Assembly (NCBI RefSeq): GCF_002018365.1
Contig: NZ_MVKX01000008.1
Location: 1-64,000, forward strand
Source: Acinetobacter amyesii
GTDB taxonomy: Bacteria; Pseudomonadota; Gammaproteobacteria; Pseudomonadales; Moraxellaceae
Direction: 5' to 3'
DNA length: 64,000 nt
Numbering within the stretch: the stretch's first letter is position 1; every line of letters begins with the position of its first letter. The translations under genes were made by a program, and so were the position numbers. The notes below the pieces were generated by a model. The model ran no database searches, had not been told where the DNA came from, and worked only from the letters and a program-made list of their open reading frames with translations. This document shows, in pieces, positions 18,434 to 28,045 of the stretch.

Positions 18434-18449
18434 AGCACGAGACGTGCCA
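18434..18449 (-). promoter_or_regulatory. Sigma-54 promoter of the narK-nirB operon
   Basis: On the minus strand TGGCACG-N4-GTGCT matches the -24/-12 consensus TGGCACG-N4-TTGCW in all but one base. The invariant GG (18448-18447) and GC (18436-18435) are exactly ten bases apart. Transcription would start near 18423, directly before the first antiterminator hairpin. The same bases could fold as a small hairpin, but the promoter reading explains more. Confidence 0.8.
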
Positions 18450-18588
18450 AGTTTCTATTTTCGACTTCAATTTCATCTATACATTCAGGCTTAGAGCGCC
18501 GAACTGTCAGAAATTAAGCAAATTAAGATAAATATGTAGTCAATGTGCCTATAGAGATGCGGCTGAATGTTCAAGCATGGTTCAGCCC

Positions 18589-18605
18589 TGCACAAGATCA
18601 GTGCA
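18589..18605. promoter_or_regulatory. NtrC-like binding site
   Basis: TGCAC-N7-GTGCA is a perfect 17-base palindrome with the spacing of the enteric NtrC consensus. Its centre lies about 170 bases upstream of the predicted narK start site and about 150 bases before nasT. This is a usable distance for an enhancer of a sigma-54 promoter. Binding by this organism's NtrC is inferred. Confidence 0.65.
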
Positions 18606-18748
18606 TGGTAATGGTTCAATTTAAAAATGTGCATATAACTATGCTCAAACATAGAAGCAGATTTAAATTTTGTATTGCCTTTAGATTTGGCATTTAATTT
18701 GCTTGGCAAGCTCAATACATATTTGTTTGGCTCTGTCTGAGCGTTTGC

Positions 18749-19336
18749 ATGCCAAAACTAAAAATAGCCCTGATTGATGATGATCAAGAACGCGCTGAAT
18801 TTATTCAAGCCTCGTTAATTCAGCATGACTTTGATGTGGTCGCCAGTTTCATGATTGATCATTTGAATATGTCATATCTGCAAAATATTCAGGCAGATGT
18901 GATTTTATTGGATATGGATCATCCGCATCGCGATGTCATTGAAAGCTGTGTCAGCCAATTTGACCTACCGACTGTTCTATTCACTAAAAATTCGAGTCTC
19001 GAAATTATCCGAAGCGCGATTGATGCAGGTGTGACGGCTTATATTGTCGATGGTATTGACCCTGCACGTTTGAATAGCATTTTAGAAATTTCGATTGAAC
19101 AATATAAAAAGCATAAAAAACTGCTGAATGATTTGGCTGAAACCAAGTGCAAACTGGCAGATCGAAAAGATATTGAAAAAGCCAAAGTACTTTTAATACA
19201 AATGCATGGTTTAACCGAAGATCAAGCATTTAATTTGCTGAGAAAAAATGCCATGAGTCACCGTATGACAATGGGTGAAATGGCGCGCCGACTGCTTGAT
19301 GCGCAAGCGCTGTTACAGTCTCAATTTAAGGAATAG
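18749..19336 (+). CDS. nasT: Nitrate response regulator NasT (receiver-like and ANTAR domains)
   Basis: NasT is an RNA-binding antiterminator for nitrate assimilation genes. In the 195-residue product, residues 1 to about 120 form a CheY-like receiver (ALIDDDQERAEF, VILLDMDHPH). The C-terminal 65 residues are the ANTAR helical bundle, with KAKVLLIQMHGLTEDQAFNLL and MTMGEMARRLLDA. In the known NasS-NasT system NasS holds NasT inactive until nitrate or nitrite binds. nasS follows after three bases. The RNA target is visible in the adjacent narK leader. No strong ribosome site is seen upstream of this ATG. Confidence 0.92.
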   Translation: MPKLKIALIDDDQERAEFIQASLIQHDFDVVASFMIDHLNMSYLQNIQADVILLDMDHPHRDVIESCVSQFDLPTVLFTKNSSLEIIRSAIDAGVTAYIVDGIDPARLNSILEISIEQYKKHKKLLNDLAETKCKLADRKDIEKAKVLLIQMHGLTEDQAFNLLRKNAMSHRMTMGEMARRLLDAQALLQSQFKE

Positions 19337-19339
19337 ACC

Positions 19340-20335
19340 ATGCAAAAGCTTGAAAAAACTGATATTCAATTGGGCTATATTCCTTTACTGGACTGTGTTG
19401 CTTTGCTCTGGGCAGAACATCAAGGATATTTTGCTGAACAAGGGTTGAATGTCACACTGACTCAAGAACCGTCTTGGGCAAGTTTACGCGACCGTCTGGC
19501 TTTTGGCTTTTTAGATGCGGCGCACTGTTTATCGGCCATGCTGCCAGCATCTGTGACGGGCAAAGACCATCTCGGCATTCCCTTACAAACCTCTCTTACA
19601 CTCAGTACTAATTGTGCTTATATTAGTTTGAGTCAAAAGCTGTGCTATGAATTAAATATCCATGCATTAGATCTACCAAAAAATTCAGCAGAGAAAATTG
19701 CATCGGCGATAAAACAGAATCAAACGATTCAGTTGGCGCATGTTTTTCAGCATTCGATTCATCATTATATTTTAAGAGAATGGCTGGCACTTGCCGACAC
19801 GGAACTCGCTCAAACGCAGACCTTTTCAACTCTTCCACCGCCTTATATGGTGGAAGCTATATCAACGCAACGAATTGATGGATTCTGTGTCGGAGAGCCG
19901 TGGAATACGCAAGCTGAAATACAAGGCTATAGTCGTATTATCGTCAATAGCCAAGATATTATTGATCATATTCCTGATAAGGTTTTGGCTTTTACCCATG
20001 ATTGGGCAGAAAAACATCCCAATACCTTAAAGGCAATCAATTTTGCCATCCAAAAAGCCCAAAACGATCTGCTTCAACAAACCCATTTTTCTGAAATATT
20101 TTCTTTGTTAAAGCAATATCACATCATCCGTTTTGATTGTTCTGAGCAGATTCACGTCGAGGCTTTTCATCGGATCAAAAGCATCATTCAAAATTTTGGC
20201 AAGAACCAAGCACCACATACGTCAGATTTTGAATGGATGATTCAAAAAATGCAGCAATATGATCAATTAAATATTGAAGATGAAAAGGTTTTTGAAATAG
20301 CTCAGTCTTGTATTTATCAGGATGCTTTGGGCTGA
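19340..20335 (+). CDS. nasS: Nitrate/nitrite sensor NasS
   Basis: This 331-residue protein has the NrtA/CmpA-type periplasmic-binding fold but no signal peptide or lipobox, so it is cytoplasmic. Key stretches are LGYIPLLDCVALLWAEHQGYF at the start, FLDAAHCLSAMLPAS (about 55-69) and IDGFCVGEPWNTQAE (about 177-191, the oxyanion-binding region in NrtA). It is the sensory partner of NasT; nitrate binding would release NasT for antitermination. Position directly after nasT supports the call. The family includes true transport binding proteins, but the missing export signal argues against that here. Confidence 0.9.
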   Translation: MQKLEKTDIQLGYIPLLDCVALLWAEHQGYFAEQGLNVTLTQEPSWASLRDRLAFGFLDAAHCLSAMLPASVTGKDHLGIPLQTSLTLSTNCAYISLSQKLCYELNIHALDLPKNSAEKIASAIKQNQTIQLAHVFQHSIHHYILREWLALADTELAQTQTFSTLPPPYMVEAISTQRIDGFCVGEPWNTQAEIQGYSRIIVNSQDIIDHIPDKVLAFTHDWAEKHPNTLKAINFAIQKAQNDLLQQTHFSEIFSLLKQYHIIRFDCSEQIHVEAFHRIKSIIQNFGKNQAPHTSDFEWMIQKMQQYDQLNIEDEKVFEIAQSCIYQDALG

Positions 20336-20411
20336 AGTGATTGATATTCCATAAGACCCTATCATCTGAATAGTGGATCTTGTGTTACATCGACCATGAA
20401 ACCTTGATTAG

Positions 20412-21335
<924 letters not shown>

Positions 21336-21339
21336 TTAT

Positions 21340-21375
21340 ATACCTTTTAAGTATCTAAAAATACCAAAATCGCTC
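21340..21375. promoter_or_regulatory. CatM/BenM operator pair in the catM-catB gap
   Basis: Site 1 (21340-21354) is ATAC-N7-GTAT, the perfect CatM/BenM consensus. Site 2 (21361-21375) has the ATAC half and a weak second half (GCTC). Their centres are 21 bases, about two helix turns, apart, as in known CatM promoters. Site 1 begins five bases before the catM start codon and lies about 85-100 bases upstream of catB. Confidence 0.75.
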
Positions 21376-21438
21376 TAGTTAAAGATATTACATTAAATTA
21401 GGGTATATAAATAGTTGGATAGATAAGAAATACGCAAG

Positions 21439-22548
21439 ATGTATAAGTCGATTGAAACCCTGCTCGTGGAAATCCCAACAATCCGTCCGCACAAGATGGC
21501 TGTTGCAACCATGCAAACGCAAACCCTTGTTTTGATTAAAATCACCACCGAAGATGGTTATATCGGTTGGGGTGAAGCGACAACGATTGGTGGTCTAGGC
21601 TATGGTGAAGAAAGCCCTGAAAGCATTCGTACCAATATTGAAACTTATTTTAGTCCTTTACTGAAAACTCTCACTGGTTTGAATGTTGCTCAAACCATGC
21701 AAGCCATTAAACGTAATATTAACGGCAACCGCTTTGCTAAATGTGCCATTCAAACGGCGCTACTCGATATTTTGGCGCAGCGTTTAAATCTGCCTTTAAG
21801 TGAAGTATTGGGCGGCCGTTTACGTGACAGCTTACCTGTTCTTTGGGTACTTGCGTCTGGCAATACGGAAAAAGACATTGCCGAAGCACAAAAAATGATT
21901 GCGACAAAACGACATAATATTTTCAAACTTAAAATCGGTTCACGTCCAGTTGAAGCTGATGTTGAGCATGTTTTAGCCATTAAAAAAGCATTAGGTTCAG
22001 ACATTTCTATACGTGTGGATGTCAACCGTGCATGGTCTGAATTAGATGCCATTAAAGGCATTCAATTGTTACAAGATGGTGGTGTTGATCTGATTGAGCA
22101 GCCTTGTGCAATTGATAACATTGACGCGATGCGCCGTTTAACTCGTCGTTTTGATATAGCCATTATGGCAGATGAATCATTGATGGGTCCGCAAACGGCA
22201 TATCAACTTGCGCGGCACAATTCTGCCTCTGTTTTTGCAGTCAAAGTTGCACAGTCTGGCGGTTTAATCGAAGGCTGTGAGGTTTCTAAAATCGCCAAAC
22301 TTGCGGGTATCGATTTATATGGTGGGACCATGCTTGAAGGCCCTGTGGGCACTATTGCATCGGCACATGCATTTTCTACATTTGACAATTTAGCTTATGG
22401 CACAGAGCTTTTTGGTCCATTGCTGTTAACTGAAGAAATTTTAAAAACCCCACTTCAATATCAAGATTTCGAACTCAAGATTCCAACCACGGCAGGTTTA
22501 GGGATTGAAATTGATGAAAACAAAATTGATGACTTACGTCGCAAATAA
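21439..22548 (+). CDS. catB: Muconate cycloisomerase
   Basis: CatB converts cis,cis-muconate to muconolactone. It is a 369-residue enolase-superfamily enzyme. The catalytic KxK motif is K163-x-K165, metal ligands are D194 (RVDVNRAW), E220 (IEQPC) and D245 (MADES), and K269 (AVKVAQSGG) is the general acid/base. The length is normal. It is the first gene after the CatM operator region. Chloromuconate cycloisomerases are close relatives, but the neighbours are those of the ordinary catechol branch. Confidence 0.95.
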   Translation: MYKSIETLLVEIPTIRPHKMAVATMQTQTLVLIKITTEDGYIGWGEATTIGGLGYGEESPESIRTNIETYFSPLLKTLTGLNVAQTMQAIKRNINGNRFAKCAIQTALLDILAQRLNLPLSEVLGGRLRDSLPVLWVLASGNTEKDIAEAQKMIATKRHNIFKLKIGSRPVEADVEHVLAIKKALGSDISIRVDVNRAWSELDAIKGIQLLQDGGVDLIEQPCAIDNIDAMRRLTRRFDIAIMADESLMGPQTAYQLARHNSASVFAVKVAQSGGLIEGCEVSKIAKLAGIDLYGGTMLEGPVGTIASAHAFSTFDNLAYGTELFGPLLLTEEILKTPLQYQDFELKIPTTAGLGIEIDENKIDDLRRK

Positions 22549-22568
22549 CATTTAGCTAGGAGTAAGAA

Positions 22569-22859
22569 ATGCTTTTCCAAGTACGCATGGATGTCAATAT
22601 TCCATTAGATATGCCAGTCGAAAAAGCCAATGAAATTAAAGCTGTAGAAAAGGCTTATTCACAAGATCTACAACGTCAAGGTAAATGGCGTCATATCTGG
22701 CGCATTACTGGTCAATATTCAAATATCAGTATTTTTGATGTTGAAAGTAATGAAGAGCTACACAACATTTTACAAGGGTTGCCCCTTTACCCGTATATGA
22801 ATATTGAAGTTATGGCTTTAAATCGTCATCCCTCTTCTGTTCGTAGTGATGACAGCTGA
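22569..22859 (+). CDS. catC: Muconolactone delta-isomerase
   Basis: CatC moves the double bond of muconolactone to give 3-oxoadipate enol-lactone, the substrate of CatD. The 96-residue product starts MLFQVRMDVNIPLDMP and contains WRHIWRITGQYSNISIFDVES and LPLYPYMNIEV, typical of the decameric ferredoxin-like fold. It is the normal length. AGGAG precedes the ATG, 20 bases after catB. Confidence 0.95.
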   Translation: MLFQVRMDVNIPLDMPVEKANEIKAVEKAYSQDLQRQGKWRHIWRITGQYSNISIFDVESNEELHNILQGLPLYPYMNIEVMALNRHPSSVRSDDS

Positions 22860-23012
22860 TGCGATTGGATTTCAATTGTGTAGCACATGATTGGAACCCA
22901 TTTTCTGCATTTTTAAGTTTTTAAATATTTGAAATAGAAGATTATCTGCCTTGCATGACTAAAGTGGTTAGTCAGGTAAATAGTTTTATCGTTCTTGATG
23001 AAGGATCGTAGC

Positions 23013-23699
23013 ATGATTGATAAAAGTACCGCTTCATTAACAGAAGCACTTTCTCAAATTAAGGATGGATCAACCATTATGATCGGCGGCTTCGGCACGG
23101 CTGGTCAGCCTGCTGAACTGATTGATGGCCTGATAGAACTTGGGATCAACGATCTAATCATCGTCAATAACAATGCAGGTAATGGTGACTATGGACTGGC
23201 TAAGTTACTCAAAGCCGGTGCTGTCCGTAAGATGATCTGTTCTTTCCCTCGCCAATCCGACTCTTGGGTGTTCGATGAATTATATCGTGCAGGAAAGATA
23301 GAACTTGAGCTTGTACCGCAAGGTAACTTGGCTTGCCGTATTCAAGCTGCAGGTATGGGTTTGGGTCCAATTTATACACCAACAGGTTTCGGTACATTGC
23401 TAGCAGAAGGTAAACCTACCCTCCATTATGAAGGCAAAGATTTTGTTCTCGAAAATCCAATTAAAGCCGATTTTGCTTTAATCAAAGCACATCAAGGCGA
23501 CCGCTGGGGCAACTTGGTCTACAACAAATCAGCGCGTAATTTTGGCCCCATTATGGCCATGGCGGCAGATGTGACGATTGCTCAAGTCTCAGAAGTGGTT
23601 GAACTTGGTGCATTGGACCCAGAGCACATTATTACCCCTGGTATTTTTGTACAACATGTTGTGGCTGTTCAACCTGCACAGCTTGAGCAATCTGCATAA
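23013..23699 (+). CDS. catI: 3-oxoadipate CoA-transferase subunit A
   Basis: CatI and CatJ together transfer CoA from succinyl-CoA to 3-oxoadipate. The 228-residue alpha subunit has GGFGTAGQPAELIDGL (about residues 25-40) and NNAGNGDYGLAKLL. I start at the ATG at 23013, giving MIDKSTASLTEAL; AAGGA lies seven bases before it, while the longer frame begins at a TTG. A gap of about 150 bases separates it from catC with no gene in it. It is nearly the same as PcaI-type subunits, so the cat assignment rests on the operon. Confidence 0.93.
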   Translation: MIDKSTASLTEALSQIKDGSTIMIGGFGTAGQPAELIDGLIELGINDLIIVNNNAGNGDYGLAKLLKAGAVRKMICSFPRQSDSWVFDELYRAGKIELELVPQGNLACRIQAAGMGLGPIYTPTGFGTLLAEGKPTLHYEGKDFVLENPIKADFALIKAHQGDRWGNLVYNKSARNFGPIMAMAADVTIAQVSEVVELGALDPEHIITPGIFVQHVVAVQPAQLEQSA

Positions 23700-23718
23700 A
23701 TCACGTGAGGAAAGAACC

Positions 23719-24369
23719 ATGAGCTATACCAAATTAACCCGTGATCAAATTGCTGAACGTGTTGCACAAGATATTCCAGATGGTGCTTATGTCAATTTAG
23801 GCATTGGCTTACCCACTAAAATTTCAAATTATTTACCAACAGACAAAGATGTGTTTCTACATTCAGAAAATGGCCTTTTGGCTTTTGGTCCTCCTCCGGC
23901 TAAAGGTGAAGAAGACCCTGAATTAATTAATGCAGGAAAAGAGTTTGTCACTATGCAGACGGGTGGCTGCTTTTTTCACCATGGCGACTCTTTTGCCATG
24001 ATGCGTGGCGGTCATTTAGATATTGCAGTACTAGGCGCTTTTCAGGTTGCCCAAAATGGTGACTTAGCAAATTGGCATACTGGTGCGCCTGATGCAATTC
24101 CAGCTGTAGGTGGTGCAATGGATTTGGCTGTTGGGGCGAAAAAAGTCTTTATTACTACAGACCATGTGACCAAAAAAGGTGAACCGAAAATTGTCGCTGA
24201 ATTGTCATACCCTGCGACAGGCCTGCAATGTGTCGATCGTATTTACACAGATCTGTGCGTCATTGATGTGACGGTTGAAGGCATGAAAGTCATTGAAAAA
24301 GTTGAGGGCTTGAGCTTTGACGAATTACAGTCAATGACAGGTGCAAAGCTGATTGATGCGACAGCTTAA
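23719..24369 (+). CDS. catJ: 3-oxoadipate CoA-transferase subunit B
   Basis: This 216-residue beta subunit has the catalytic glutamate in HSENGLLAFGPPP (about residues 49-61). It also has LGIGLPTKISNYLP near the start and DIAVLGAFQVAQNGDLANW. I start at the ATG at 23719, with GAGGAAAG upstream; a longer frame runs back into catI and is not needed. Together with CatI it makes 3-oxoadipyl-CoA for CatF. Confidence 0.94.
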   Translation: MSYTKLTRDQIAERVAQDIPDGAYVNLGIGLPTKISNYLPTDKDVFLHSENGLLAFGPPPAKGEEDPELINAGKEFVTMQTGGCFFHHGDSFAMMRGGHLDIAVLGAFQVAQNGDLANWHTGAPDAIPAVGGAMDLAVGAKKVFITTDHVTKKGEPKIVAELSYPATGLQCVDRIYTDLCVIDVTVEGMKVIEKVEGLSFDELQSMTGAKLIDATA

Positions 24370-24378
24370 AGCAAAGAG

Positions 24379-24470
24379 TCCCTCCTTGATTAAAGGAGGG
24401 ATTTAGGGAGGATTAATATTAAAAAATTAACTTCCTGTAAATCCCTCCCAACCTCCCATTAAAAGGGAGG
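24379..24470. repeat. Two facing copies of a CCCTCC/GGGAGG hairpin repeat between catJ and catF
   Basis: Copy A (24379-24411) reads TCCCTCC-N-GGAGGGATTTAGGGAGG. Copy B (24440-24470) carries the same unit inverted, with CCTCCC-ATTAAAA-GGGAGG. A third, slightly changed copy lies at 25714-25747. Each copy is a hairpin and the two can also pair with each other. They occupy the only long gaps inside the cat operon, so they may affect transcript stability. Confidence 0.65.
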
Positions 24471-24494
24471 AGCTGAGTTTTTAGGATTTATAAA

Positions 24495-25700
24495 ATGAAA
24501 AATGCCTATATTATCGATGCAATCCGCACCCCTTTCGGTCGCTATGCTGGCGGTTTGGCAGCAGTGCGTACCGACGACCTCGGTGCCTTACCCATTAAGG
24601 CACTGATGCAGCGAAATCCAAGTATTGCTTGGGAGTCAGTTGATGACGTGATTTACGGCTGCGCGAACCAAGCCGGTGAAGATAACCGTAATGTTGCACG
24701 AATGTCGTCCCTACTTGCAGGTGTACCTTTTCAAGTTCCTGCTACAACTGTAAACCGACTTTGTGGTTCATCACTTGATGCCATTGCGATGGCAGCCCGT
24801 GCAATTAAGGCAAATGAAGCAGACTTAATTATTGCTGGCGGTGTTGAAAGTATGTCCCGTGCGCCCTTTGTGATGGGTAAATCGGAAAGTGCTTATGGAC
24901 GCAGCCAAAAGATTGAAGACACCACCATGGGCTGGCGTTTTATCAATCCAATACTCAAGCAAATGTATGGCGTGGAAACCATGCCTCAAACCGCTGAAAA
25001 TGTGGCAGAACAATTCAATATTAACCGTGCTGATCAAGATGCTTTTGCCTTAGAAAGTCAGCGCCGTACAGCTGCTGCACAAGCCAATGGTTTTTTTGAG
25101 AAAGAAATCATCCCTGTAGTCATTCCACAGCGTAAAGGCGACCTACTAATAGTCAATACAGATGAACATCCACGCGCATCGACGACAGCAGAAGGTTTGG
25201 CAAAACTCAAACCTGTGGTGAAAGCAGATGGGACGGTCACTGCGGGCAATGCTTCAGGAATCAATGATGGTGCAGCTGCTCTGCTGATTGCTTCAGATGA
25301 TGCTATCAACAAATTTAAGTTAAAGCCACGGGCCAAAATTATTGCGGCAACGGTGGTGGGTGTTGAACCCAAAATCATGGGCTTTGGTCCTGCGCCTGCC
25401 ATCAAAAAGCTGTTAGCTCAAACAGGTCTAAGCCTTGAACAAATGGATGTAATCGAGCTGAATGAAGCTTTTGCGGCTCAAGCCTTAGCGGTTACCCGTG
25501 AATTAGGTTTAGAAGATGGTGCTAAACATGTTAATCCAAACGGTGGTGCTATTGCTTTGGGTCATCCATTAGGTGCATCTGGAGCACGTTTAGTCACAAC
25601 TGCATTAAATCAGCTTGAGGAAATTTCAGGTCAATATGCCCTCTGTTCGATGTGCATTGGTGTCGGTCAAGGCATAGCTTTGATTATTGAACGTGTTTAA
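24495..25700 (+). CDS. catF: 3-oxoadipyl-CoA thiolase
   Basis: CatF cleaves 3-oxoadipyl-CoA to succinyl-CoA and acetyl-CoA, the last step of the pathway. The 401-residue thiolase has the nucleophile Cys in TTVNRLCGSSLDAIAM (about residue 90), NEAFAAQALAV, HPLGASGAR with the catalytic His, and the C-terminal Cys in CSMCIGVGQGIAL. The start NAYIIDAIRTPFGRYAGGLA is typical for PcaF/CatF. It follows the hairpin repeat region. Confidence 0.94.
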   Translation: MKNAYIIDAIRTPFGRYAGGLAAVRTDDLGALPIKALMQRNPSIAWESVDDVIYGCANQAGEDNRNVARMSSLLAGVPFQVPATTVNRLCGSSLDAIAMAARAIKANEADLIIAGGVESMSRAPFVMGKSESAYGRSQKIEDTTMGWRFINPILKQMYGVETMPQTAENVAEQFNINRADQDAFALESQRRTAAAQANGFFEKEIIPVVIPQRKGDLLIVNTDEHPRASTTAEGLAKLKPVVKADGTVTAGNASGINDGAAALLIASDDAINKFKLKPRAKIIAATVVGVEPKIMGFGPAPAIKKLLAQTGLSLEQMDVIELNEAFAAQALAVTRELGLEDGAKHVNPNGGAIALGHPLGASGARLVTTALNQLEEISGQYALCSMCIGVGQGIALIIERV

Positions 25701-25713
25701 TCCTCAATAAAAG

Positions 25714-25747
25714 TCCACCTTATCAAAGGGGGGATTTAGGGGGATTT
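25714..25747. repeat. Third copy of the cat-operon hairpin repeat (catF-catD gap)
   Basis: TCCACCTTATCAAAGGGGGGATTTAGGGGGATTT keeps the spacing and the GGATTTAGGG core of the copies at 24379-24470, with changes in the stem. It ends about 20 bases before catD. Confidence 0.55.
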
Positions 25748-25768
25748 ATAAAATTAAGGATTCAAAAT

Positions 25769-26548
25769 ATGCCTACATTCATATCCAATGATGCAACGAT
25801 TAATTACGCAACTTTTGGTGACCACACACGACCAGCGATTGTCTTTTCTAATTCTTTAGGCACAAAGTTCAGCATGTGGCAGCCTCAGATAGAGGCACTA
25901 CAGCAGGATTATTTTGTGATTTGTTATGATACACGTGGTCATGGTGCATCTTCTGCCCCTCAAGGGCCATATAGCCTTGATCAATTGGGTACAGATGTCA
26001 TCCATTTATTGGATCATTTAAATATTCAACAAGCCACATTTTGTGGAATATCGATGGGTGGTTTAACAGGCCAGTGGCTTGCAATACATCATCCTGAACG
26101 CTTTAACCATGTCATTGTATGCAATACCGCTGCAAAAATTGGGCAAGAATCAGCTTGGAATGAACGTGCACAGTTAGTCCGTCAACAAGGTCTGAAACCA
26201 ATTGCAGAAACGGCAGCATCACGATGGTTTACAGAACCCTTTATCCAAAGTAACACGGCAACTGTACAATCTTTGAGTAACGACCTCGGAGCTGGCAGCC
26301 CAGAAGGTTATGCAAGTTGTTGTGAAGCTTTGGCTAAAGCGGATTTACGCAATGAAATCTCGTCTATCCGCATACCGGTATTGATTATTGCAGGTCAACA
26401 AGACCCTGTAACTACAGTTGCAGATGGTCAATTCATGCAAGAACGCATTGCAAATAGCCAATTATTTGAAATTAATGCATCGCATATTTCAAACATTGAA
26501 CAGCCTAATGCATTTAACCAAGCACTCATCTCTTTTATCAGTGCTTAA
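25769..26548 (+). CDS. catD: 3-oxoadipate enol-lactonase
   Basis: CatD hydrolyses 3-oxoadipate enol-lactone to 3-oxoadipate. It is a 259-residue alpha/beta hydrolase. The nucleophile Ser is in CGISMGGLTGQW (about residues 92-103), the acid is expected near GQQDPVTTVADG, and the His is in ASHISNIEQP near the end. FSNSLGTKFSMWQPQ gives the oxyanion-hole region. It is the last gene of the cat operon and is closed by a terminator at 26594-26621. Confidence 0.93.
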   Translation: MPTFISNDATINYATFGDHTRPAIVFSNSLGTKFSMWQPQIEALQQDYFVICYDTRGHGASSAPQGPYSLDQLGTDVIHLLDHLNIQQATFCGISMGGLTGQWLAIHHPERFNHVIVCNTAAKIGQESAWNERAQLVRQQGLKPIAETAASRWFTEPFIQSNTATVQSLSNDLGAGSPEGYASCCEALAKADLRNEISSIRIPVLIIAGQQDPVTTVADGQFMQERIANSQLFEINASHISNIEQPNAFNQALISFISA

Positions 26549-26593
26549 ATCCTGCATGCTGTTCACAGTTTTTCGTTAAAATCGTTTTTTAAA

Positions 26594-26621
26594 ATAAAGC
26601 CCAAATTGATTAGGGCTTTAT
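26594..26621. terminator. Bidirectional terminator between catD and the amidohydrolase gene
   Basis: ATAAAGCCC (26594-26602) and GGGCTTTAT (26613-26621) form a nine-base-pair stem. On the minus strand the stem runs into TTTATTTT, and a weaker T-rich tail is present on the plus strand. The two flanking operons converge here. Confidence 0.75.
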
Positions 26622-26640
26622 GTTATATGTATTGAAAGTT

Positions 26641-28008
26641 TTAGGTCCTTTGCAACTCATTGACTGCTGCACCGCGTAAACTGAGCCAGTCAGAACGACG
26701 TTTAAATAATGCAGGTGCGGCAAAATTAATTTGGTCAATAAATTGTTGTAAGTCTGCATTAAGCAGTTGACCATTTTTGACCAAAACTTTTCCTGCAACC
26801 ATCGTCATTACGACATCTTGGCCCTGAACAGCATGTACCAAGTTCGTATGTAAATTAAATAAACTGCCTTGGCTGATTAAAGGTGTCATGCGTGGTGTAG
26901 CGGTATTTACCACGATTAAATCTGCCTGCTTACCGACTTCAATTGAACCAATTTGCTGCTCAAGTCCCAAAGCACGCGCTCCATCACGAGTTGCCATTTG
27001 ACAAACTGACCATGAATCTAAAGCGGCTGCATCTAGATTTGAAAACTTAGCCAATAACGAAGCTGTTTTCATTTCCTCAAATAAATCTAAATTGTTATTT
27101 TCCTTTTCACCATCTGTACCTAAACCCACTGCAACGCCTTGTTTGAGCATTTGAGTCACAGGTGCAGCGCCTGAGGCTAGTTTCATATTTGAAATCGGGT
27201 TATGTGCAACCCCAACGTCATAATGTTTAAGCAGCTGAATTTCGTCATCATCTAACCATACACAATGTGCCAGCAAGCATTTTGGCACATCGAGCATGCC
27301 TAATTTTTCAAGGGTTTGAACAGGCCGCATGCCGTAACGTTTCAGATTTTCCACGACATCAAATTTGCTTTCGTTACTATGGGTATGAAATCCAGTTTGA
27401 TAGTCCTGACACATTTTTTGGATGCGACCTAAGGCCAGATCTTCTGCGTAGAATAAATGTTCTAGCCCCACCCAGACCTGAATACGACCTTCTGCTCGCA
27501 TGTGCCATCGTTTAATGAGCGCTTCATTGCTATCTAGTGTTTCAAAATAATTATGGTCTGGATGTTCTGCGACATACGGAACCAATACAGCTCGGATCCC
27601 TAAGTCTTCGGCTGCTTCTGCGCTGCCATCCATATAGCGCCACATATCAACTATCGTAGTCGTCCCTGACAGTAGTGCTTCGGCATAGCATAAATAAGAA
27701 GCCAATTTTGCATCTTCGGGTAATAACACTCGGTGCATGGGATCAATAAATTGTTGTAACCAGTCCCAAACCGGTAAGCCTTCCGCGGTGCCGCGAAGTA
27801 AGCCCGAATGACAATGTGTATTGATTAAACCGGGCATCAACAAGCCATTGGGAAAATGCTCATGTATGGCATCTGGAAACTGCTTTAAAAGCTCTTCTCG
27901 CTTCCCAATTGCTTGAATCACTTGGCCTTTGACTAATACTGCCCCATCTTGAATATAGTCTAAGGACGAATTCATGGTTAATACATGGCCTGCACTCAGT
28001 AATTTCAT
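26641..28008 (-). CDS. Amidohydrolase, probable nucleobase or S-adenosylhomocysteine-type deaminase (TRZ/ATZ family)
   Basis: This 455-residue metal-dependent hydrolase has the HxH motif in NTHCHSG (about residues 64-70). Further metal ligands are His in GFHTHSNES (about 211-219) and LAHCVW, and Asp in GLGTDGEKENN. The fold and motifs are those of cytosine-deaminase-like aminohydrolases acting on purines, pyrimidines or triazines. It is the last gene of an operon for a BMP-type nucleoside importer. A second family member, 8-oxoguanine deaminase, lies at the other end of the island. I infer a nucleobase or nucleoside substrate; the exact one cannot be read from the sequence. Confidence 0.75.
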   Translation of the reverse strand: MKLLSAGHVLTMNSSLDYIQDGAVLVKGQVIQAIGKREELLKQFPDAIHEHFPNGLLMPGLINTHCHSGLLRGTAEGLPVWDWLQQFIDPMHRVLLPEDAKLASYLCYAEALLSGTTTIVDMWRYMDGSAEAAEDLGIRAVLVPYVAEHPDHNYFETLDSNEALIKRWHMRAEGRIQVWVGLEHLFYAEDLALGRIQKMCQDYQTGFHTHSNESKFDVVENLKRYGMRPVQTLEKLGMLDVPKCLLAHCVWLDDDEIQLLKHYDVGVAHNPISNMKLASGAAPVTQMLKQGVAVGLGTDGEKENNNLDLFEEMKTASLLAKFSNLDAAALDSWSVCQMATRDGARALGLEQQIGSIEVGKQADLIVVNTATPRMTPLISQGSLFNLHTNLVHAVQGQDVVMTMVAGKVLVKNGQLLNADLQQFIDQINFAAPALFKRRSDWLSLRGAAVNELQRT

Positions 28009-28045
28009 TCTTTTGCTCCTTTAAAGATTGTGTTATTGGCCAAAA

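Noticed and set aside
18435..18447. GCACG-TCT-CGTGC read as a first leader hairpin
   Set aside because: The loop is too short and lacks the A1/G4 pattern, and the same bases make a near-perfect sigma-54 -24/-12 element.
23578..23718. N-terminal extension of CatJ
   Set aside because: The extension overlaps the end of catI in another frame and is unlike the family; the ATG at 23719 has its own ribosome site.
24379..25747. Repeats in the cat operon as a possible CRISPR array
   Set aside because: There are only three imperfect copies, in both orientations and at irregular spacing, with genes between them and no cas genes.
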